From Mycolicibacterium vaccae NBRC 14118 = CIP 105934 (lineage in GTDB: Bacteria > Actinomycetota > Actinomycetes > Mycobacteriales > Mycobacteriaceae), in NCBI RefSeq assembly GCF_001552715.1, contig NZ_BCRS01000034.1:1-40363 (forward strand): DNA of 40,363 bases, given 5' to 3'. Shown one piece after another: positions 7,258 through 14,644 of the stretch (its first letter is position 1; every line of letters begins with the position of its first letter). The translations under genes were made by a program, and so were the position numbers. The notes beneath the pieces are model-generated. The model was not told the origin of the DNA. It saw only the letters and a list, made by a program, of their open reading frames with translations, and ran no database searches.

Positions 7258-8442
7258 CTAAGCCGCGAGCACGGCGGTGACCAGGCGGTGCAGTTCGTTG
7301 GCGATGCCGGGGCGGCTGCGCATGCTCTGCGTCTGCGTGATGTCGGTGACGAGCCCGATCGCCGCCTGCGCCAGGAGGCGCGCGTACGGGGCCGACAACT
7401 CGGGACGTACCCCGATGATCGCGGCGACCCACTCGTCGATGTACTCGCGCTCACTCATCCGGATCGCCTCCTGGGCCTTCTCCGGGAGGTAGATGAGATC
7501 TGCGGCCAGAATGGCCAGGATCGGTTGATGAGGGCCGAGCGCCAGCTCGATCAGGGTGCAGGCGATGACGTCGACGGCTTCCTGCGGGGTGGTCGCCGAG
7601 GGCAGCCGGTGATTGGTGACGTAGTGCAGACCCTCGGCGCCGCGGTTGAGGACCGCCGCGAGCAGCTCGGCCTTGCCGTTGAAGTACTGGTAGAACGTCG
7701 CAATCGCGGTCTCGGACTCTGCGGCGATCTCTTCGATGCCGACCGCGTGGTAGCTCTGCGCGTGGAAGAGGCGGGTGGCGGTGGCCAGGATGCGTTCCCG
7801 ACGGCCCGGGGGACGTCGCTGGGTGGGTGCCGGAAGTCTGGAATCCGTTGTCGAGCCGTCGATATCGCACTGTAAGACGCCCTGGGCGGCTGCCTGCAGG
7901 AGCCGCTTGGCGGCGGCGTCCTCGAGTCGTTTACGCGCGGGGCCGACGCTGGAGTAGATCCCCAACACGCTCCATGCGCGCAATTCGGCGTCGCTGGAGG
8001 GTTGTTCACCGTCACTGATCCCCAGCGCCTGCGCCGTCAGTCGCAGGAGGTCGTTGAGCTTCCCCCGGAACTGGTTCTGCTCATCCTCGGAGAGTTGCCG
8101 GCGTTCGCGCTTCCACAGCAGAACCTCTTCACGATCGAGCACCAGATCGGCCAGTTCGGACAGGAACATCGCGGCGCGCTCGTCGGGCTCGAGCCCCGAC
8201 TCGACCGCATGCATGGCCACCGCTTCGACCGCAGCGAGTTGCTCGGAGATCGCCTGCGCCAGAATGTCGTGCTTCTTGCGGAAGTGCCGGTACAGCGCAG
8301 GGCCGGTGAGTCCCACGGCCGAGGCGACATCGTCCATGCTCACGTTGTGGTAGCCGCGTTCGGTGAACAGACGGGCGGCGGCCTGGGACAACTGCAACTT
8401 GCGTACCGAACTGCGCGCGTGCTGGCGAACGGGTTGCGCCAC
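7258..8442 (-). CDS. Tandem (double) TetR-family transcriptional regulator
   Basis: A 394-residue protein containing two complete TetR units, twice the usual ~200 aa. The first helix-turn-helix lies at about 15-60 (ARLFTERGYHNVSMDDVA, then LYRHFRKK), with a ligand-domain-like helical part to about 195. After a basic Pro/Arg linker a second one follows at about 214-260 (TRLFHAQSYHAVGIEEIA, then FYQYFNGK). TetR proteins normally dimerise; here one chain could supply two DNA-binding heads. The GTG start follows GGGAGGA. The gene follows a 15-bp palindrome holding a -10 box, so autoregulation is likely, and control of the adjoining lipid genes is plausible. Confidence 0.85.
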   Translation of the reverse strand: MAQPVRQHARSSVRKLQLSQAAARLFTERGYHNVSMDDVASAVGLTGPALYRHFRKKHDILAQAISEQLAAVEAVAMHAVESGLEPDERAAMFLSELADLVLDREEVLLWKRERRQLSEDEQNQFRGKLNDLLRLTAQALGISDGEQPSSDAELRAWSVLGIYSSVGPARKRLEDAAAKRLLQAAAQGVLQCDIDGSTTDSRLPAPTQRRPPGRRERILATATRLFHAQSYHAVGIEEIAAESETAIATFYQYFNGKAELLAAVLNRGAEGLHYVTNHRLPSATTPQEAVDVIACTLIELALGPHQPILAILAADLIYLPEKAQEAIRMSEREYIDEWVAAIIGVRPELSAPYARLLAQAAIGLVTDITQTQSMRSRPGIANELHRLVTAVLAA

Positions 8443-8485
8443 GTCGGCGTTCCTCCCTTTAGCCGCCGTCGGGCGGATGCGCGGT

Positions 8486-8525
8486 CCTGGAAGAGTGAAC
8501 CATGATTATAGTTCACTCTTCCAGG
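8486..8525 (-). promoter_or_regulatory. 15-bp palindromic operator enclosing a TATAAT -10 box
   Basis: CCTGGAAGAGTGAAC (8486-8500) and its exact reverse complement (8511-8525) flank ten bases that read TATAATCATG on the minus strand, giving a consensus -10 box at 8510-8505 pointing at the double-TetR gene, about 63 nt before its GTG. A repressor on both arms would cover the -10. No good -35 is seen. A terminator for the upstream maoC gene is the alternative, but there is no U run. Confidence 0.7.
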
Positions 8526-8566
8526 GCGTGCTGGTACCGCGGCGGTGACCGGGTGGCGCGCTGCGG

Positions 8567-8983
8567 TCAGGAGATCGCGACGACCGCCTCACCGCTGAGT
8601 GTGACCGTTCCGTCGGCGAGGGTGATCTTCACATCGACGGTGGCCCGTTTCTCCCCGTCGACCTCTTCGACGCTCGTCACCGTGCCACTGCATGTCGGTT
8701 GCGCGAGAACCGGGGTGATGGCGGTGAAACGGGTGCTCAACGCGCGCAGACGTGACTGGGGGACCCACGAGGTGACCAACCGGCCCAGGTAGGCCATCGA
8801 CAGCATGCCGTGGGCGAAGACGTCTTCGAAACCTGCGGCCTTCGCTGCGTCGATGTCGATGTGGATCGGGTTGTGATCCCCGGAAGCGCCGGCGAACAGG
8901 GCCAAGGTGGTTCGCGAGATCGGAGCCACCTCCAGCGGAGGCAGTTCGGTTCCGGCCTGGATCTGGCTGGTATCGGTGCTCAC
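8567..8983 (-). CDS. MaoC-like hot-dog dehydratase/hydratase
   Basis: A 138-residue single hot-dog protein with the hydratase 2 motif GDHNPIHID (about 35-43; catalytic D36 and H41), followed by FAHGMLSMAYLG. Such enzymes hydrate or dehydrate acyl-CoA or acyl-ACP. The GTG overlaps the stop of the FAS1-like dehydratase gene (GTGA at 8980-8983), the arrangement of HadA/HadB- or ChsH-type heterodimers in which one subunit carries the catalytic motif. Pairing and substrate (a 2-enoyl-CoA) are inferred. Confidence 0.85.
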   Translation of the reverse strand: MSTDTSQIQAGTELPPLEVAPISRTTLALFAGASGDHNPIHIDIDAAKAAGFEDVFAHGMLSMAYLGRLVTSWVPQSRLRALSTRFTAITPVLAQPTCSGTVTSVEEVDGEKRATVDVKITLADGTVTLSGEAVVAIS

Positions 8984-9429
8984 GACGGCGCTCCATTCCT
9001 GATGACGGACACGCTTTCCATCTCGGCGACCAGGTCGTCACCGGCGGTCAGCTGCGAACGGCGCACGAGAAACTCCAGGGCGCCGTTGCGTTTCGAGTAG
9101 TAGTCGGTGAATTCCGCGCGCAGGGACAAGGTGTCCCCGGCGTGCACGTCACGGTGATAGGTGAAGCGCTGTTCGCCGTGCAGCACTGCCGACAGGTCCA
9201 CGCCATGAGCGGCGAGGACGCCGAGAGTGTCGGAATGCTCCAGGTCCAGCCCGAAGACGAACGTCGGCGGGGCCAGCAGATCCGGATGGCCCGCGGCCCG
9301 GGCCGCGTCGACGTCGAAGTAGACCGGGTCGGTTTCGCCGATCGCCTTGGCGAACATGGCGACCCGGCCGCGTTCGACCTCGACCGTGCTCTCCGGCCAC
9401 TGATAGCCCTTGAGGGACTCTGCGCTCAT
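8980..9429 (-). CDS. FAS1-like dehydratase domain protein (MaoC partner)
   Basis: A 149-residue hot-dog protein of the HadA/HadC class (N-terminal MaoC-like dehydratase). It shows AIGETDPVYFDVDAA early, APPTFVFGL, then GEQRFTYHRDVHAGDTL. It lacks a clear D/H catalytic pair, so it probably forms the substrate-binding half of a dimer with the MaoC protein encoded directly downstream. Both junctions are 4-nt overlaps (ATGA with the thiolase, GTGA with maoC), so three subunits should be made in step. Unlike ChsH2 of cholesterol degradation it has no DUF35 extension. Confidence 0.78.
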   Translation of the reverse strand: MSAESLKGYQWPESTVEVERGRVAMFAKAIGETDPVYFDVDAARAAGHPDLLAPPTFVFGLDLEHSDTLGVLAAHGVDLSAVLHGEQRFTYHRDVHAGDTLSLRAEFTDYYSKRNGALEFLVRRSQLTAGDDLVAEMESVSVIRNGAPS

Positions 9430-10616
9430 CGGGATGTCCTTTCATACAGGGTGACCACGCAGGCCCCACCGAGGCCGAGGTTGTGCTGCAGTGCGAGCTG
9501 AGCGCCCTCCACCTGACGGTCGCCGGCCTGGCCGCGCAATTGCCAGACCAGTTCGGCGCATTGCGCCAGACCGGTCGCTCCGAGCGGGTGTCCCTTGGAC
9601 AGCAGGCCGCCGGAGGGATTGGTGACCACGCGTCCGCCGTAGGTGTTGTCCCCGTCGAGGATGAACTTCTCGGCAGTGCCCTCGGGGGTCAGACCGAGTC
9701 CTTCGTAGGTGATCAGCTCGTTGGTGGTGAAGCAGTCGTGCAACTCGACGACGGGAATGTCCTCGGGCCCGATGCCGGCCGCCTCGTAGACGTCGGCGGC
9801 GGCCTTGGCCGTCATGTCATAGCCCACGACCCGTCGCATGTCGTCGCCGTCGAAGGCGCCGGGCAGATCGGTGACCAGCGACTGCGCCCGGATGCGCACT
9901 GTGTCATCGATCCCGTGCGCACGGGCGAACTCCTCGCTGCACACCACGGCGGCGGCTGCGCCGCAGGTGGGGGGACAACACTGCAAGCGGGTCAGCGGGC
10001 CCCAGATCGTCGGGGAGGACATGACTTCGTCCAGCGTGACCGGGTCACGGAACACGGCGAACGGATTGCGGGCCGCGTGCTGGCGGGCCTTCACCGAAAT
10101 ACGGCCGAAGGTCTCGGGTTTGGTGCCGAAACGCTCCATGTGCGCCACGCCGGCGCCACCGAACAGCTGTGCGGCCATCGGGGCTGACGGGTCGGCGCCG
10201 GGGCGGCTGGACGCGACTTCTTCGAACTTGCCGGTAGAGCTCGGGCGGTCGTCCCACACCGCGGCGAGCGCGCCCGGGCGCATCTGCTCGAAGCCGAGTG
10301 CGAGTACGCATTCGGCCGCTCCCGACGCCACCGCCTGGCGGGCCAGCCACAGCGCCGACGAACCGGTCGAGCAGTTGTTGTTGACGTTGAGTACCGGAAT
10401 TCCCGACAGGCCAAGGTGATACAGGGCCGCCTGGCCGGACGTCGAGTCCCCGTAGACGTAGCCGACGTAAGCCTGTTGCACGGTCTGGTAGTCCAGCCCG
10501 GAATCTGTGAGTGCCGCGCGAGCCGCCTCGGCGCCCATCTCCTGATAGTTCCGACTCTTACTCGGCTTGGCGAACGGGGTCATGCCGACCCCCGCCACGC
10601 ATACAGTGCGCTGCAT
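9426..10616 (-). CDS. Thiolase-like lipid-transfer protein (SCPx/Ltp type)
   Basis: Thiolase-fold enzyme of 396 residues from the chosen start. The nucleophile C82 sits in NVNNNCSTGSSAL; a later HDCF and a KGHPLGATG motif supply the active-site histidines. SCP-x-type thiolases and the related Ltp aldolases act on branched or steroid acyl-CoA thioesters. Length and motifs resemble Ltp1 rather than biosynthetic FadA. Two starts exist: ATG at 10628 without a ribosome site, and ATG at 10616 preceded by AGGGTGGAG; I used the latter. It is the first gene of a three-gene operon with the two dehydratase subunits, pointing to beta-oxidation-like side-chain removal. Confidence 0.83.
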   Translation of the reverse strand: MQRTVCVAGVGMTPFAKPSKSRNYQEMGAEAARAALTDSGLDYQTVQQAYVGYVYGDSTSGQAALYHLGLSGIPVLNVNNNCSTGSSALWLARQAVASGAAECVLALGFEQMRPGALAAVWDDRPSSTGKFEEVASSRPGADPSAPMAAQLFGGAGVAHMERFGTKPETFGRISVKARQHAARNPFAVFRDPVTLDEVMSSPTIWGPLTRLQCCPPTCGAAAAVVCSEEFARAHGIDDTVRIRAQSLVTDLPGAFDGDDMRRVVGYDMTAKAAADVYEAAGIGPEDIPVVELHDCFTTNELITYEGLGLTPEGTAEKFILDGDNTYGGRVVTNPSGGLLSKGHPLGATGLAQCAELVWQLRGQAGDRQVEGAQLALQHNLGLGGACVVTLYERTSR

Positions 10617-10634
10617 CTCCACCCTCATGTTCGA

Positions 10635-10657
10635 GACAACTAGAATGAAAACTAACT
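10635..10657 (-). promoter_or_regulatory. Thiolase operon upstream element shared with 5587-5623
   Basis: The sense (minus) strand reads AGTTAGTTTTCATTCT (10657 to 10642), 14 of 16 identical to AGTTAGTTTCAATTCT upstream of the hydrolase. The plus strand GACAACTAGAATGAAAA (10635-10651) nearly repeats GACAAGTTAGAATGAGA at 5587-5603. It lies 13-25 nt before the possible ATGs, so it overlaps the likely promoter core. Confidence 0.5.
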
Positions 10658-10749
10658 ATATGAACAGTATCGGGGGAATCGCAACTACTGCTGACCGGAT
10701 ACGGCTGATATCGCGGATAACCTGGAGGCCGGTTGCGGGCGGCAGGAAG

Positions 10750-10772
10750 CCCCGGCCAGAGTGTGGCCGGGG
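10750..10772 (-). terminator. Terminator-like hairpin after the second SDR gene
   Basis: CCCCGGCC (10750-10757) and GGCCGGGG (10765-10772) pair perfectly around a 7-nt loop, starting 15 nt after the stop of the SDR gene at 10788. It separates that gene from the thiolase promoter. No U tract. Confidence 0.6.
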
Positions 10773-10787
10773 GTGAGGGGTCGGGCG

Positions 10788-11573
10788 TCAGGCCGGGGAG
10801 CTCGCCTGCGTGGCTCGCGCAAAGTGGGCGTGCACATTGGGGTAGCGCATCATGTGCGCGCCGCCGTTGATGTCCAGTACCTCACCGGTAACCCATTGTG
10901 CTCCAGCGAGATACAGAACAGCATCGGCGATCTCAGTAGGAGTTCCGGGTCGCCCGAGGGGTACGTTCTCCACGTACTCGCGCTCGACGCCGGGAACCTC
11001 GAGCGCTCCGGAGGTCAGCGGCGTCCGGACCAGACCCGGGGCGATCGCATTCACCCGGATGCCGCGGGCCCCGAGCTCTAGAGCCGCGACCTGGGTGAGC
11101 ATCGAGAGGCCGGCCTTGGCCGAGCAATAGGCGGCCATGCCGACGGCAGGTTGGCGGGCATTCAGCGAGCTCAGGGAGATGATGGCACCGCCGTCCGCGA
11201 GGTGCCGTCCGGCGTACTGGATGACGAGGAAGGCGCCTGTGAGGCAGACGTCGACCACCCGGCGGAACTTGGCCACCGGCAGTTCGGTGACCAGGCCCAG
11301 CGCCGTGATGCCCGCACAGTTGACGGCTACCTCGAAGCGATCTGTCCGACCCTGCAACGACTCGAAGAACGTTGCGACACTTGCCTCGTCGGAGACATCC
11401 ACGTCTGCGGCGGCATGGCCTTCGCCGGCGAGTTGCGGGAGCAGCGACTTCGCAGCGTCGAGGTTCCGGTCACCGATGACGACCGCGTATCCGTGACTGG
11501 CCATTTCGCGGCAGATCTCCGCGCCGATACCCGAGGCGCCTCCGATGACAACGGCGTATGAGTTCTGAGGCAT
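10788..11573 (-). CDS. SDR family oxidoreductase
   Basis: Classical short-chain dehydrogenase of 261 residues, probably acting on a 3-hydroxy/3-keto acyl or steroid-like substrate. The cofactor motif GGASGIG is at 11-17, NCAG at about 85-88, catalytic S136, Y149 and K153 (YCSAK). The C-terminal 25 residues after the NGGAH motif are longer than usual. The ATG follows an AGGGAG site. It lies on the same strand as the thiolase operon but is separated from it by a hairpin and about 170 nt, so it is probably its own transcript. It differs from the SDR at 4674 in having a normal glycine loop. Confidence 0.87.
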   Translation of the reverse strand: MPQNSYAVVIGGASGIGAEICREMASHGYAVVIGDRNLDAAKSLLPQLAGEGHAAADVDVSDEASVATFFESLQGRTDRFEVAVNCAGITALGLVTELPVAKFRRVVDVCLTGAFLVIQYAGRHLADGGAIISLSSLNARQPAVGMAAYCSAKAGLSMLTQVAALELGARGIRVNAIAPGLVRTPLTSGALEVPGVEREYVENVPLGRPGTPTEIADAVLYLAGAQWVTGEVLDINGGAHMMRYPNVHAHFARATQASSPA

Positions 11574-11713
11574 CGATCGCTCCCTCTGTCTGTCAACTGA
11601 TTCAGCGCCACACGACCCGCGCGGGAACTGCCGTGAAGTCGGCGAAGCTACCGGTACGGCAATTGATTGTGAATTACTGTTCTACCACAGAGGTGGAGAG
11701 TGGTGAGCGCCGT

Positions 11714-11974
11714 TCAGTTGGCGGGGCCGGGTGCCAGCGACGAGCACTCCGCCATCGCCAGTTCCCACGCGGCCGTGTCCACCCCGGGAGGCGGCTCGGA
11801 CACCGGACCGGGCACCGCGGGCACCCCGTGCTGCCCCAGGCAGTACGCGAACGAGCCGTGGCCGACGCTGGGCACCGCCGAACTCGGCGTCGAGGGGGCG
11901 GGGGACTCCGCGGGCGTCGCGCAGCCGGCCACCGCACCTGCGGTGGCGAGCATGACGACGACGAGGCGGAGCAC
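11714..11974 (-). CDS. Small putative lipoprotein
   Basis: An 86-residue protein with a lipobox (AVAGC, modified cysteine C18) after a short hydrophobic signal, then a Pro/Ser/Thr-rich linker and a small domain with two more cysteines (FAYCLGQHGVPAVPGP and AMAECSSL). I do not know a function; CxxxHGVP-type small lipoproteins occur in mycobacteria. Its GTG shares a base with the stop of the nitrobindin gene (TAGTG), so it is the second gene of a coupled pair. Confidence 0.68.
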   Translation of the reverse strand: MLRLVVVMLATAGAVAGCATPAESPAPSTPSSAVPSVGHGSFAYCLGQHGVPAVPGPVSEPPPGVDTAAWELAMAECSSLAPGPAN

Positions 11975-12603
11975 TAGCCGGCGAACCTGGCCAGTCGCGC
12001 GGACAGATGGGGAACCAGGCCGCCGTCGGCGTCCACGCGCTCCTCCACGTACGCCAGGTCGCCGCCGTCGATGATCCCGTAGAGCCGCTTGGCGCCGCCG
12101 ACCAGCATGCCGGACTTGCTACGGGCCAGCGCGTCGGTGACCAGCTCCCAGGAGGACTGGTTCAGCGGGCGGCCGTAGAACAACTCGATGTAGCCGGCGG
12201 AGTGCGCCAGCAGCAGTTCGATCGCCTGCGACTCGCCGGGATCGCCGGGATCGGAGACGAACCGCCAGAAGCCGGACTCACGCAGACCGGGCCGGTCGTA
12301 CTCGCCGTCGTCGTCCAGCCGCCACGAGCGCGCCTCCCAGTTGAGGTAGTCGCCGCCGTCATGGGAAACGACGATCTGCTGACCGAAGCGGTAGTCGCCG
12401 TGCGCACCACGGCCCTCGCCCTCACCGCGCCACACGCCCACCAGGGGCAGCAGGGCCAGCAGCGAGTCGTCCAGATCGGCGCCCTGGCGCAGGTTGGCGG
12501 TATCGGCGGGCACCGGAAGGTCGCCGAACGCCGGGATGTTCCGCGCGGCGGTCACCCTGGCCCGTTCGGCGGCCGCTGCGACCGCGTCGTCGCCGGAAGT
12601 CAT
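11974..12603 (-). CDS. Nitrobindin / FABP-like heme-fold protein (Rv0813c-like)
   Basis: A 209-residue protein of the nitrobindin (DUF1794) family, ten-stranded beta-barrels related to fatty-acid-binding proteins; some bind heme and isomerise peroxynitrite. The N-terminal 45 residues are helical and Ala/Arg-rich. The barrel begins with the signature G56-x-W58-x-G60-x-G62-x-G64, and a C-terminal PHLSARLAR holds H199, the position of the axial heme ligand in heme-binding members. Its place beside the sseC-cysA-thiX block matches Rv0813c. Whether this copy binds heme cannot be decided here. Confidence 0.83.
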   Translation of the reverse strand: MTSGDDAVAAAAERARVTAARNIPAFGDLPVPADTANLRQGADLDDSLLALLPLVGVWRGEGEGRGAHGDYRFGQQIVVSHDGGDYLNWEARSWRLDDDGEYDRPGLRESGFWRFVSDPGDPGESQAIELLLAHSAGYIELFYGRPLNQSSWELVTDALARSKSGMLVGGAKRLYGIIDGGDLAYVEERVDADGGLVPHLSARLARFAG

Positions 12604-12625
12604 GTCGCTGTCCGCGTGCGCGGAA

Positions 12626-12724
12626 TCACGACTCGTCGGTGACGAGGCGATACACCGCGTACAGCGCGAACCACGTGATCACCACAACGGCCGCGACGAG
12701 AAGAAGTTCGAAGAAGAGCACCAC
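12626..12724 (-). CDS. 32-residue single-span membrane peptide
   Basis: GTG-GTG start at 12724, stop TGA at 12626-12628. The product begins [14 protein letters not shown], continues as one hydrophobic helix of about 20 residues and ends YRLVTDES, an inside-charged tail. Composition and a clean stop just before the nitrobindin gene suggest a real small membrane protein; similar short proteins are encoded beside this locus in relatives as far as I recall. No good ribosome site is seen, so translation may be leaderless. Function unknown. Confidence 0.55.
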   Translation of the reverse strand: MVLFFELLLVAAVVVITWFALYAVYRLVTDES

Positions 12725-12782
12725 GCCGAAAAGTTTAACCGCCGCACGAAAACAACTCTCGGCGGCCGGTCAGGTGCGACGG

Positions 12783-13103
12783 TCAGCTGACCTTCCATTC
12801 GTACTCAGGGCAGAATGCGCCGGTAGCGGCGCCGATGAAGTAGCCGGCCTGGTAGTCCGACCAATCGGTGACGCTGGTCAGATCGGCGACTTCCTGCTCG
12901 AAGGACGCGCCAGTGTCCCAGTCCTGGCAGACTGCGCGGCCGGTCTCGATCACCTGGGGGGTCTTGTCCGACGGCCACGTGATGCCACCGCCGGAGATCA
13001 CGTTGAGGAAGTCGTCCTCAGGTGCCGCGAGTGCCGCGGGTGCGCCGATCAGGGCAACTGCAGCGAAAGCCGCCGAGGCGGCACAGGCGATCGTGATCTT
13101 CAT
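12783..13103 (-). CDS. DUF732 secreted protein
   Basis: A 106-residue exported protein. The signal peptide (MKITIACAAS, Ala-rich core, cleavage after Ala-Leu-Ala-Ala near residue 27) precedes a domain with the paired cysteines of DUF732 (RAVCQDW and GAFCPEYEW). I chose the ATG at 13103 because the signal peptide begins there and AGGACC precedes it; the frame is open further upstream but unlikely to be coding. It has the same fold class as the mce-linked gene at 3761 but is transcribed alone. Function unknown. Confidence 0.75.
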   Translation of the reverse strand: MKITIACAASAAFAAVALIGAPAALAAPEDDFLNVISGGGITWPSDKTPQVIETGRAVCQDWDTGASFEQEVADLTSVTDWSDYQAGYFIGAATGAFCPEYEWKVS

Positions 13104-13486
13104 GGTCGGTCCTATGCGGTTGTGCGCGGCGGTCGCCAGAATCGACTTGCGACGTGCCGCGTGTGCGGTTTGACCGCGCCGGCAGCGTGGCTCTGACGGT
13201 ATTTTCGCCGACAACAGCAAATCGTGCAGCGTTTTCACAGCAGATGAGCTACTGCGCAACCGGACGTGCGTGAGGACTCGACCCGTCTGGCCGGGCGCCG
13301 ATACCGCGGCGCCCGGCCAGGTGGGACTGCAAACTGCCTGACTCCGTCAGGCGGGGCCAGATTTCCTGACTCCGTCAGGCGGGGCCGAACTGCCTGACTC
13401 CGTCAGGCGGGGCCGAACTGCCTGACTCCGTCAGGCGGGGCCAGATTTCCTGACTCCGTCAGGCGGGGCCAGATTTCCTGACTCCG
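13104..13486. other. 383-nt region without a protein gene
   Basis: This gap between the DUF732 start and the sseC stop holds the DUF732 promoter region (no clear -10/-35 identified), a 14-bp hairpin at 13287-13320 and the 28-nt repeat array from 13337. I see no convincing coding frame, tRNA or structured RNA otherwise. Confidence 0.7.
13287..13320. terminator. 14-bp perfect GC-rich terminator hairpin
   Basis: CTGGCCGGGCGCCG (13287-13300) pairs perfectly with CGGCGCCCGGCCAG (13307-13320) around ATACCG. It lies 167 nt beyond the sseC stop, just past the repeat array, and no gene converges from the other side. It is the best terminator for the DUF4395-cysA-sseC transcript. No U tract. Confidence 0.7.
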
Positions 13487-13491
13487 TCAGG
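13337..13491. repeat. Six-copy 28-nt tandem array of palindromic repeats
   Basis: CCTGACTCCGTCAGG occurs at 13337, 13365, 13393, 13421, 13449 and 13477, exactly 28 nt apart, each a CCTGAC/GTCAGG stem with a 3-nt loop. The linker is CGGGGCC plus either AGATTT (after copies 1, 4, 5) or GAACTG (after copies 2, 3). Linker GAACTG extends the next stem by one G-C pair. The sixth copy contains the sseC stop (TGA on the minus strand, 13489-13487). So the array begins inside the coding end and runs downstream. Confidence 0.95.
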
Positions 13492-13789
13492 CGACCTTGA
13501 CGTCGACCTCGTGGATCCCCGCACCCGACGGCGCGACACTGGCGTCGCCGTTGCCGACCGGTGACAGCGCACGCAGGTGCCAGGTGCCGGGGGCGGCGAA
13601 GAACCGGAAGTCACCGGTGGCCGACGCGACGACCTCGGCGGTGAACTCGTCCGAGCTGTCCAGCAGACGCACGAACGCGCCGCCGACCGCCTGACCGGAA
13701 CCGTCGACGACACGGCCGGTGATGACCGTCTCCTTCTCCAGGTCAACGCCCGCGGGCAACGTCAGTCCTTGCTTGGGTGCAGAGCACAT
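13487..13789 (-). CDS. sseC: SseC-like DUF1416 protein
   Basis: A 100-residue protein matching mycobacterial SseC (DUF1416) in length and context. It begins MCSAPKQGLTLPAGVDLEKE, and the rest is a beta-sandwich (carboxypeptidase-regulatory-like) with VITGRVVDGSGQAV and FFAAPGTWHLRAL. It always accompanies the CysA thiosulfate sulfurtransferase and is assigned to sulfur metabolism, but its chemistry is unproven. The ATG is 1 nt after the cysA stop. Its last codons and stop lie in the first-encountered unit of the palindromic array. Confidence 0.88.
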   Translation of the reverse strand: MCSAPKQGLTLPAGVDLEKETVITGRVVDGSGQAVGGAFVRLLDSSDEFTAEVVASATGDFRFFAAPGTWHLRALSPVGNGDASVAPSGAGIHEVDVKVA

Positions 13790-13790
13790 A

Positions 13791-14624
13791 TCAACTTCCC
13801 AACTCGATCGGGGCTCCCACCAGGGAACCGTATTCGCACCAACTACCGTCATAGTTCTTGACGTTCTTGTGACCCAGCAGCTCCCGCAGCACGAACCAGG
13901 TGTGCGACGAACGCTCACCGATGCGGCAGTACGCGATGACGTCCTTGGACCCGTCCAGGCCCGCGTCGCCGTACAGCTTGGCCAGTTCCTCGTCGGACTT
14001 GAAGGTGCCGTCTTCGTTCGCAGCCTTGCTCCAGGGCACGTTGATCGCCGTGGGGACGTGGCCGGGACGCTGGCTCTGCTCCTGCGGGAGGTGCGCCGGG
14101 GCCAGGATCTTGCCCGAGAACTCATCAGGGGAGCGCACGTCGACCAGGTTCTTGGTGCCGATCGCGGCAATGACCTCGTCGCGGAACGCGCGGATGCTGA
14201 GGTCGGGCTCCTTGGCCGAGTAGCTGGTCTGCGGCCGGCTCACCGGGTCCTTGGACAGCGGGCGGGCATCGAGCTCCCACTTCTTGCGGCCGCCGTCGAT
14301 CAGCTTGACGTTCTCGTGGCCGTACAGCTTGAAGTACCAGTACGCGTACGCGGCGAACCAGTTGTTGTTGCCGCCGTACAGGATCACGGTGTCGTCGTTG
14401 GAGACGCCGCGCTCGGAGAGCAGCTTCGAGAACTGCGCGGCGTCGACGAAGTCGCGCCTGACCGGATCCTGCAGGTCCTTTTTCCAGTCGAGCCGGATGG
14501 CGCCCGGGATGTGACCGGTGTCGTAGGCGCTGGTGTCCTCGTCGACCTCGACGAACACGGTGTTCGGCGCGTCGAGATTGCTCTCGGCCCAGTCGGTGGA
14601 GACCAGGACGTCGGAGCGTGCCAT
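13791..14624 (-). CDS. cysA: Thiosulfate sulfurtransferase (rhodanese), CysA2/CysA3 type
   Basis: Two-domain rhodanese of 277 residues, the length of the mycobacterial CysA2/A3 enzymes, moving sulfane sulfur from thiosulfate to an acceptor. The inactive N-terminal rhodanese domain covers about 5-125 and the active C-terminal one about 150-275, with catalytic C233 in the loop CRIGERSS. The ATG at 14624 follows AAAGGATC. It lies between DUF4395 and sseC on a transcript that begins with the poly-cysteine leader, so expression should rise when cysteine is short. Not to be confused with the sulfate ABC ATPase also called CysA. Confidence 0.92.
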   Translation of the reverse strand: MARSDVLVSTDWAESNLDAPNTVFVEVDEDTSAYDTGHIPGAIRLDWKKDLQDPVRRDFVDAAQFSKLLSERGVSNDDTVILYGGNNNWFAAYAYWYFKLYGHENVKLIDGGRKKWELDARPLSKDPVSRPQTSYSAKEPDLSIRAFRDEVIAAIGTKNLVDVRSPDEFSGKILAPAHLPQEQSQRPGHVPTAINVPWSKAANEDGTFKSDEELAKLYGDAGLDGSKDVIAYCRIGERSSHTWFVLRELLGHKNVKNYDGSWCEYGSLVGAPIELGS

Positions 14625-14644
14625 GTGGTGGATCCTTTCGATTG

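Noticed and set aside
8507..8512. Plus-strand TATAGT -10 in the same palindrome
   Set aside because: No plus-strand gene follows it; the stretch beyond is the 3' end of maoC on the other strand.
11574..11713. KstR-type operator (GTAGAAC half-site near 11680)
   Set aside because: Only one half resembles TAGAAC; the matching GTTCTA half at the right spacing is absent.
12781..12792. 12-bp palindrome GGTCAGCTGACC at the DUF732 stop
   Set aside because: It has no loop and so cannot fold as an intrinsic terminator; it may be chance in the coding end.
13337..13491. CRISPR array
   Set aside because: The 28-nt units are almost wholly identical with only 6-nt alternating linkers; there are no unique spacers and no cas genes.
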